Origin: Oxytricha trifallax
Lineage: Eukaryota; Ciliophora; Spirotrichea; Sporadotrichida; Oxytrichidae
Direction of reading: 5' to 3'
Assembly: GCA_000711775.1 (NCBI GenBank)
Contig: ARYC01001464.1
Span: forward strand, 1-64,000
Length of the DNA: 64,000 nt
The notes under the pieces were generated by a model that worked only from the letters and a program-made list of their open reading frames with translations, was not told the origin of the DNA and searched no databases. Made by a program: the position numbers and the translations under genes. Numbering within the stretch: position 1 is the stretch's first letter; every line of letters begins with the position of its first letter. Below, one piece after another: positions 57,001-64,000 of the stretch.

Positions 57001-60000
57001 GGAGTATATATAAATATATTTTAATCATTATAAATTTGTGATTTAATTATTTTAATTAAATAATAAGACGTACTTGAGATACATTTCAAAAAGCATTATT
57101 ACTATGTGAACCTGGATTTGACTGCTACAATTGAGAAAAAATATGTTATTGAGAGAAAATTGCCTCAGTAATACTCAGATTCAAGTATCATTTTTTATAT
57201 CTTTTCATCAATTTATTACTATAGCCGCAATTAAAAAGAATTAATAAATATTAATCAAATTATATAATCTATATTATAATGCAATGCTAGCCTTAGAAGG
57301 AGCAACTTCTACAACTTCCAATACCTTTATCGCAACTTTGATTATTAATTTATTTTTGCAATTGGCTTCAAAGTTCTCTATGAAATACTTTTGGAGGATG
57401 ATGAGTGTACTTAAATAATTTATTTGAGTAAGTAAATATTAACTTAGGCAAATTATTTAAGAAATACTTCAGTTGATAGTAAATATTCCACTTATGGGAT
57501 TTAATCTACCTGCAAACGTGATTTTGTGTTTTAATTCACTCATTGGCATTTCTTCCCTTGAAATTATAGACAAAGAGAATCACATTATTATTTAACATTG
57601 ATTTATTTCACACTTATTTCATGAATTTACTTTTTATACCTATAACCTATATCTCATTAATTATAAGAGACAATTAAGAACTACTTCTTTGATTTGATAT
57701 AATTTCACCCAAATAGTGATAAGGATGGTATTAGTGACACATATTCTAATTCTGATATCTTTTAAATTTATGATTTTTTTTCCAAAACTTTTGATATATT
57801 TAACTCATTAAACGCTATGGGGAATCTAACATCCTAGTTTAATTAAGTGTAATTTTTAAAATAATTTCGCATAATGTTTTTCATAACATAAAATCAATCA
57901 TCCAAAATTATAAGAATTAAATTAAAGTGCTTTGCTAATAATAATTGTTATCTTGGCTTTACTTGGATGCTTGCTGATTTTAATATAGAAATTAGCAAAA
58001 AGAGTTAGAATGTAAATTTGAACAAAGATATTTATATTGTTTTTAATATTTACTTATATAGGATTTAAATGATAATCAATAAAATTAAATAGAAACTGTT
58101 CTTCAGTATTATACATTATTTATAGTTTTTACTAAATTTAAAAAACTTCTAAAACAAAATGCTTTAATAGAATTAAATAATTAAATAAATTCATAAATCA
58201 ATACTTTCATAAGATATTTCTTCTAGAGCTTTTTGAGTGTGTCCATATATGCTTGTATTTCTTTCTATGCTGTATATATATTTATATTAAAATATTATTA
58301 ATGACTTAACGATTTAGATGAATAATGGATTTGAGTAAAATGAAGGATTAAGTTTCATATAAATTAGTTAAAATTTTTAATTCATTAATAACTAATTTTA
58401 ACGGGAATTTATAATAGTTTCTTATCAATGGCTTTAATTATTTTGCTATATAGTGTTCCAATTTTGGTTTTTGTTTTTCTACTTAAAAACTATCAAAAAT
58501 TTGGAGATTAGTTATTTTAATAAAGATATGGATCTTTCTACTTATAAAATTAAAATTAAATAAGCATGAATTAATCAAAAATAGTAATAAAAATATTAAG
58601 TAAAAATAATAATATTGAATTTATTTATTGTTAGATTTTAAATTTAACCATAAATTAGGTTGCTTTACTTTCAGTTATTTAAATAATTTTGATTTTTTAT
58701 TATACATAATATTAAAGGCAAAGTCTATTAAAGTATTTTTGTGATTATTTTGTTTCCATATAATTTTATAGCTTATTTGTAATTTATTTTCATTTTGTAT
58801 TGAATTTGTTTTTTATTAAAAGGGAAAAGCTGAAAAATTTTTGAATCTATTTTCATTTACATATAAATAATAATTAAATTAAAATAAATATAATTATACT
58901 TGGGAATAAAAATTTAGAACCCTTATCTTGTATTAAAATAAATATATTGATAATTTAGTTATTTGGTTTTCAATATTTATAATGACATATTATTTTAATG
59001 TATTCAACGTTAGTTTATATTTCCTACGTAGGCTAGTCTATGCAATTTCCTGTATATTTTTCGGAGATAACCACATAATGAAAATGTTTGTAAATATACT
59101 ATTTACACTATAAATACTATGCTTCGGCGTGTTATATGTGTACCTAGACACATCTCTTGGTAATAAACTGGAAACGTTTAATGAAATTACTTTTCTATGT
59201 GTATTAGTACTGATTCTAATTTTGATTGGCGATAACATTGACGATATTGAGCTGAGATATTATATTAAAAACTATATATTTAAGTGAGGTAAAAAACTAG
59301 GGGAGGGTTGACTGACGGTATCGAAAGTAAAAAGAATGAATTAAAAATCTAATAACTTTCTAGGTGGCTTAATCCCCAGTATTAATTTCCAATAAGCTTT
59401 ATAAAAATAAATAGGTAAAAATTCTGGGAACTAAATTGCTTATTAATAAATATTTCTCTAAGATATTTGATTGGCTGGTCAATAATAATGCTAACAATTT
59501 TTTTCATGCTATTGAATATGATTATACTATTTTATCAAATGATTTTTATGATAAACTAAGTCTTAAGGTAAAAATGTAAATCTATGAAGCTAAATAGAAT
59601 GTAAAAATAGAAAATAGGGGGAGAAAATTCCTGCCCTTCACAAAAAACTCCTTTTATTTGCCAAAAATTAGAGAAAAAACATAATAGTCACCATTTCAAT
59701 TTTCCTCCCCTTTTATTAAACAACTTTTTAAAAATATAACTTTCAAAGTTTACAATTATATCATGTCTAATTACTCATTAGAAACTATTAAAAAACTTAA
59801 ATGTTTTAGTTATCAATGAATGTAATTTTCATGAAATTATTCTAATCTTTATCAATTATTAGTGTTAATAGATGTTAAAATTTGTAGTTTGATTTATTAA
59901 ATGGTGATAGAGATTCTTACAATTTAAAAAAAATAACATTTTTTTATATATGGAGCAGGAAAATGCACATCAAATTTATCCCTTAGGTGCACAATTTGTG

Positions 60001-61114
60001 GCAGGATAATCCCTTCCCCCGGAAAATTCATATGTAATAAAAGTATCTCCTTCAAAATGCAAATTCTACATGCTAGTCTCCCATAAATAATAATTTCAAA
60101 AATAGTTTGAGCATAAATAACAGTAAAAGCTTTAGTAAAGAAAGAGAGAATGAGAAAATAAGGCTTGATTTTTAGAAAAGAATTACTGAAATGGACTTTG
60201 AGGATGAATTGGATTATGAAGAAGAGACTAAAGCTTAAACCTCGAAAAAAGTAAAATCTAAAATAAAATTGAGAAACGAGAATCATCTGGAATAAGATTA
60301 GATTCTATTTGATAATAATATCATTAAACCAGACTCAAATAGAGCTTTAAAAAATTAGATATTAATTGATTTATTTTATTGAGAGCCTAAGCAGCAAAAT
60401 TTAATTTGATTAGCATTAGCAATCTAGATAACGAAGAAAAGCCATATAAAAAGAGTTCAAAGACACCCAAAGCTACTAAAAGATCTCTTTTTTAAAAAGG
60501 AAAGGGGATTAAGAATGGTTCTGGCTTTGGCTCAAATTTATTACCAGAAACTCCAAAAGCTTATTAAAATCATTAAAAAAAGTCAAATAAAGGTAAAAAG
60601 TTAAAAAATGCTACAGCGAGATACACTCTCAATGAAGTTTAATATTTATAAGATTCAGCCAGTGTGAATTAGATTAATAATAAGAAACAAAGTTATAATT
60701 TTCCATAATTAGTTTTGGTGAATGATGCTAAAAATAATAGAGGAGGAGTAGTAAACAGTGAAATATTTCTAGATCCATTTTAGAGATACGTTTCTGATCA
60801 GAATTTTCAATTTGCACATGATTTAGATTAAGAAACTCCTAGTCGATCGGTCTAAATTTCTAAAAAACTTCCATAATTCCTAGTAAAACCTAAAGTCAGC
60901 GAATTAATTATTTTAATTTTTAACTATTTTAAATATATAATCTTAAGCACTGGGCAGAATTAAATAAGATATGATAAAACAAGAATAAGATAATTTTCAA
61001 TTAACGAGTTTGAGTATTAATGATCAATTTAATGAAATTAAAGAAAAAGATAAGAAAAGGTTATCGTAACTTAAAAATAGATTGGCGCATATGGATAATA
61101 CCATATTTTAATGA
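51031..61114 (+). CDS. Large type I surface protein (beta-propeller-like N-terminus, cadherin/Ig-like repeats), many IESs
   Basis: A signal peptide MIIIDRSILLFIYNIMLLFL (51031) leads over three checked IES joins to NANQQTREGLPDPTSYIQQYCPQTVFPIVMGGTLADTS in pieces, then FNIALGGLSYDSGVLISGSS, PVISVIGPGGDYKWAKSLN, MIVGTGDVLFIGLQDASN, GAAFSVAQSSTSKNYVYFGG and DGVVFRLSSSTGAVSL: repeated propeller-like strands. Later blocks (DFTYDLRDGDGVGVASINWP, RKFKFQPTLSSDVGYYYFTI) look like cadherin/Ig-type beta domains. A membrane helix ALLIIIVILALLGCLLILIQ sits near 57930, then further hydrophobic segments to about 58490; the cytoplasmic tail (60160-61114: MDFEDELDYEEETKAQTSKK, Lys-rich, Gln-rich) ends at TGA 61112. 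Well over ten IESs; most were not resolved. Similar cadherin-like proteins occur in other ciliates. A split into two genes near 58.5-60.1 kb is possible. Confidence 0.6.
51116..51372. other. IES 1 of surface-protein gene, pointer AAGG
   Basis: AAGG at 51116-51119 and 51373-51376; joining gives QTREGLPDPTSY in frame. The short pointer makes this less certain. Confidence 0.55.
51424..51466. other. IES 2 of surface-protein gene, pointer TATTTCCAAT
   Basis: TATTTCCAAT at 51424-51433 and 51467-51476; joining gives PQTVFPIVMGGT in frame. Confidence 0.85.
51597..51648. other. IES 3 of surface-protein gene, pointer CTTAACAC
   Basis: CTTAACAC at 51597-51604 and 51649-51656; joining gives SGSSVLTPVISVIGP in frame. 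Confidence 0.85.
56039..56491. mobile_element. 453-bp G-tipped MITE within an IES of the surface-protein gene
   Basis: Starts GGGGGAAGTTTCTGCAC and ends GTGCAAGACACTCTCCCCCC (inverted relative), with the GGAAGTTTCCTGCAC phrase repeated inside. The duplication is imperfect (TAAAATTT and AAATTTTT). Same family as 49743-50231 but more diverged. It lies between coding blocks of the gene, so must be removed in the soma. Confidence 0.78.
59617..60020. mobile_element. 404-bp diverged G-tipped MITE
   Basis: GGGGGAGAAAATTCCTGCCC at the left and the inverse of GGGGGAAGGGATTATCCTGC at the right, with further GGAGCAGGAAAATGCAC near 59952. Interior AT-rich. Relative of the elements at 49743 and 56039. 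It lies between the membrane-helix block and the cytoplasmic tail of the surface-protein gene. Flanks AGAAAATA / GGAAAATT are a weak remnant of a duplication. Confidence 0.6.
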
Positions 61115-61760
61115 TTTTCTTTGTACTTTTGATTATTAAAAGTCTTACATAATGTAGCTAAAGATCTTGTCTGCTTTTTCATTTTTTAAATGATAAAAAT
61201 ATGATATCTTAATTATATTTAAATAAATATAAAAATTTAAACTTTTCCTAGAAAATCAATATTGATCTTTATTCAATTATAATATTAGATAATTATAATT
61301 TAGATTTTAATTGTTTAACTTAAATTTTCAATTTTAACAAATATCCTTTTTAATAAAAGATTCTGATATTTATTTATAGAATTAAATATATTGGGTAAAA
61401 ATTTTAATTTATTTAAAAAATATTATTTATTATTTTAAGTAACATTGAAATTATTTAATTGATGCAACTTATGTGTATTTCCAATCTTTTATAATATTGC
61501 TAAAATACAAAAGATTAGGAAATTGTATAAATTAAAAAAAAAAAACAGTAATGTAATATAAAGTTTATATACAAATTAAAGTAATGACACAAAATTTGTA
61601 AAAAATGAGAGTATTTATACATTTACTTCTCATAATATACTAACTGCCCTTATTTAATTATTATGCGATATTATATTTATTTAGAATTTCTAAAATAATT
61701 CTATTTAAGCGGAGCAAGTTTATACACTGATATATATTGCATATTTGTACTGTCTTTTTA
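61115..61760. other. AT-rich spacer
   Basis: Nothing recognised on either strand. Confidence 0.35.
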
Positions 61761-62770
61761 TTAGTATGTTTTAATTATTCAATGCATCTCTGCTGTCTAA
61801 GCTTTATAATTCATTGAACTTTGCTATCAGTTCTTATTTCTATTAGTTATTATTCTCTTCAGTTATTCAACATTAGGCTTGATTTATTTTCTAAGAGAAA
61901 AAGTAAATAAAATATAGGAGATAAGGTAAAAAATAAAGATAATAATAGCATTACATAGATTCAAATTGCGAGTCTTTGTTGAAACCACTCCGCTCCATTT
62001 TAATTTTTAATAATCAACTTATTTTCTGTTTTAATTTTAGATAATTACAATTCTTGATTTTCAAAAAATTTACATACAATATTAATAACAACTATACTGT
62101 ATTATACTATATACCTTGTTTACTCTATCGCCAAGTAATGAAAGATGTTGAAAAAATTAGGTAAAATATAAATAAGAAAATTTAAGGTGCCTTAAATTTT
62201 TTGAAGAAGTTGGTCTCCACCACTTTTTTATACTTAATATTTACATTTTTCATTGTGTAAAATTCTTTAAAGACTTTCCTTGGTTTCTTTAGGAAGTAAG
62301 AAGTTTATCTGGCATTTAAAAGAGGGATTACTAAAGAAAAATTTGTATCTTAATTAATCTAATAAATATAAAATTTAATATAAATGAAAGCAAACAAACA
62401 TCTAACAGTGCTATCAAATAAATTCTCTTTTTATATTTACATGTAAATCATTTCTTTTCGGCAATAAAACATTGATATTAAGATATTATATTTCATTTAA
62501 TGTATATTTATATAAATTAATTAAAAAAATAGAATAATCTTTATATAATTAAGTATTATAAACTTCTTTTAATCCCAAATTACATTATACCTTTTTCTAT
62601 AATTTTTTAATTAGTTATACCTTTATAGAACATTTAAGTTATTAATTATATCTGAGTCAATATCATAATAAATTAATATGCTTTCATATCATTCAGGAAG
62701 CAACAAGGGTAGTATAACCACCTCAAATGTACATAGCAAAATACTTATAGCAATAATAATAGCACTTTCT
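61761..62770 (-). CDS. Possible orphan coding segments of an unrecognised gene
   Basis: Minus-strand blocks with coding-like composition: ISILLCTFEVVILPLLLP (about 62755-62695, membrane-like), NARQTSYFLKKPRKVFKEFY with KYKKVVETNFFKKFKAP (about 62325-62190, basic), MERSGFNKDSQFESM (about 62000-61955) and RKQIKPNVEQLKRIITNRN (about 61895-61840). They are separated by AT-rich DNA like IESs. They may be MDSs of one membrane protein gene, but no pointers were confirmed and no family is recognised. Chance open frames in AT-rich DNA cannot be excluded. Confidence 0.3.
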
Positions 62771-62964
62771 CATTTTTATTATAACGCATAAGCTTTGTGT
62801 CCTTAGACTATGATAGAAATCAATTTTTTTTAATTTATTAGATGATAATATAGCATATTACTATCTTCATCGTATTTATTCAGATCTTTTTCAAAATATT
62901 TTTTTATTAAAAATAAGATTTCTGAATTATTTACACAACATTAAATTTATTAAACTTAAGCAAT

Positions 62965-63045
62965 CAAAACCCCAAAACCCTACATGAGTTTTATATGTGC
63001 TTTAATTGATTTGGTTAATGTTGGTTATTGAGATTTTATTAGGAT
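62965..63045 (+). repeat. Solo TBE-like terminus with C4A4C3
   Basis: AAAACCCCAAAACCC at 62966-62980 is followed by GAGTTTTATATGTGCTTTAATTGATTTGG, close to the sub-terminal part of the TBE derivative at 18176. No partner end downstream within the window; the element may continue past 64000 or be a solo end. Confidence 0.55.
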
Positions 63046-63361
63046 TGATTGTAATTTTTGTTTCCTAATTTTATTTTATTTTTTTTGTAATACTAGTTCT
63101 ATGTGATTTCAATTTTTCACTACTATGGATACTCTGAAAATTAATGTTTTCAACTATTATTTATGAAATTTTATGGAATCTTCAATTTTCCATGTGCTCT
63201 GTTTAGTTTTCTTTAAATAGTTCATTATCTTTATAATTTCATATTTAAAGTTGCTTCTTTTCATAATTTATATACTATCAATATAGATTTTTTATTTTAG
63301 GAGGTCTTTGTGTGTTTAATGATTAAAATCAAATAAATTTTAACATATCACTGTTTAATAC
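63046..63361. other. AT-rich spacer
   Basis: Between the TBE-like end and repeat R copy 2. If the TBE-like end belongs to a full element, this is its interior. No coding block recognised. Confidence 0.3.
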
Positions 63362-64000
63362 TAAAATCAAACCATCAATCTTAGTCGTGACGTAGACGTA
63401 TCTGAGTGAGTTGACGTGGCAATTCTGTGACGTGGCAGTCATGAATTAGAAAACTCCGAAAAAACAAGTCTCGCTATAGTCTAGACTTCTCCCAAAATCA
63501 CCAGAGTTTATACCTTGGGAGAGAGCTCGTGAGATCCAACTAGATGACAGAAGATGGAAAAAAACGCTTACCGGTCCCACCGCTGCTGGTAAACGTATTC
63601 CCTGTCCTTTCGCTGTGGTAGCTTCAGCACCCTAACCTGGTGTGGGATAAAATTCCTTATCGTTGGCTTCAATGGTTTTCGTCTTCTCACTTTCGAAGGC
63701 AGAGCGTACATTCATCCTATTCCCTATTACCTAGGAAACTGAACTCAAGCCAGTAGACTCATCTAATGCATGGAAATCTTAGGATCCAGCTCACTCGAAG
63801 AGTGTACGCAAACAGATTAAACCCCGCCGACTGGCCTCTAATGCATTGCGCCCATCAACCCCCTACATGCCCTTGATAGGCCTTAGTGTAGTAGAAAGCT
63901 CTATCAGAAAGTCCCAAGTGGTTGTTACCACCTAGCAATTAACTTTCTAATTTAATAATTAGGAGGTCTTTCAATTAAGTTTCAACTTTTTAGGAGTAAA
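63362..64000. repeat. Dispersed repeat R, copy 2 (runs to the window edge)
   Basis: Same orientation and order of blocks as 3775-4714, lacking the AT-rich 300-bp stretch. GC content is much higher than the surroundings. The minus strand reads MNVRSAFESEKTKTIEANDK and on to GQGIRLPAAVGP without TGA, but copy 1 does not keep this frame. The homology with copy 1 ends near 63963 at CTAATTTAATAATTA. Nature unknown. Confidence 0.7.

Noticed and set aside
59924-60286. 120-codon minus-strand ORF
   Set aside because: Hydrophobic reading of AT-rich DNA across the MITE end and the plus-strand cytoplasmic tail of the surface protein; no family resemblance.

Overview
The window is germline (micronuclear) DNA of a stichotrich ciliate of the Oxytricha/Stylonychia/Tetmemena type. 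Four things point there. Real genes read through TAA and TAG as glutamine and stop only at TGA. Genes are cut into segments (MDSs) by short AT-rich inserts (IESs) bounded by short direct repeats (pointers). Transposons carry C4A4/G4T4 ends, the hallmark of telomere-bearing elements (TBEs). The rest is very AT-rich.

Layout: 1-2097 is the right part of a decayed TBE, inserted into copy A of a germline phenylalanine/aromatic amino acid hydroxylase gene (2098-3290, minus). A GC-richer dispersed repeat (3775-4714) and a 402-bp palindrome (5053-5454) follow. 7032-12267 is a 5.2-kb TBE with 300-bp inverted ends, and 12931-17029 is a canonical 4.1-kb TBE with all three TBE genes (DDE transposase, 22-kDa protein, zinc-finger kinase). 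A group II PLP decarboxylase gene (17480-20300, minus) carries a 1.2-kb TBE deletion derivative. At 20311-22515 lies a terminal-inverted-repeat (TIR) element with an 8-bp target duplication and two unrecognised ORFs; beside it (22528-24643) is a broken TIR element with an SF3-type helicase gene. Hydroxylase copy B lies at 25030-26580, followed by a TBE-type MITE and large palindromic elements, one nested inside another (26713-30030).

From 30.9 to 61.1 kb lies a gene-dense block: Sm/LSm-like protein (-), multipass membrane protein with a RING finger (-), CDC6/ORC1-like AAA+ ATPase (+), NAA25/MDM20-like NatB subunit (-), MORN-repeat protein (+), an acidic hypothetical (-), a Cys-rich membrane protein (-), and a roughly 10-kb surface-protein gene (+) whose IESs include two G-tipped MITEs. 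The end of the window holds AT-rich DNA with possible orphan coding segments, a solo TBE-like end and a second copy of the dispersed repeat.

The genes are not an operon: each would be joined from its MDSs onto small somatic chromosomes, while TBEs, MITEs and IESs are eliminated. Where pointers were checked by hand (CDC6, MORN, Sm-like, NAA25, hydroxylase, surface protein), most joins restore the reading frame and family motifs. All calls rest on reading the sequence; no database search was possible.
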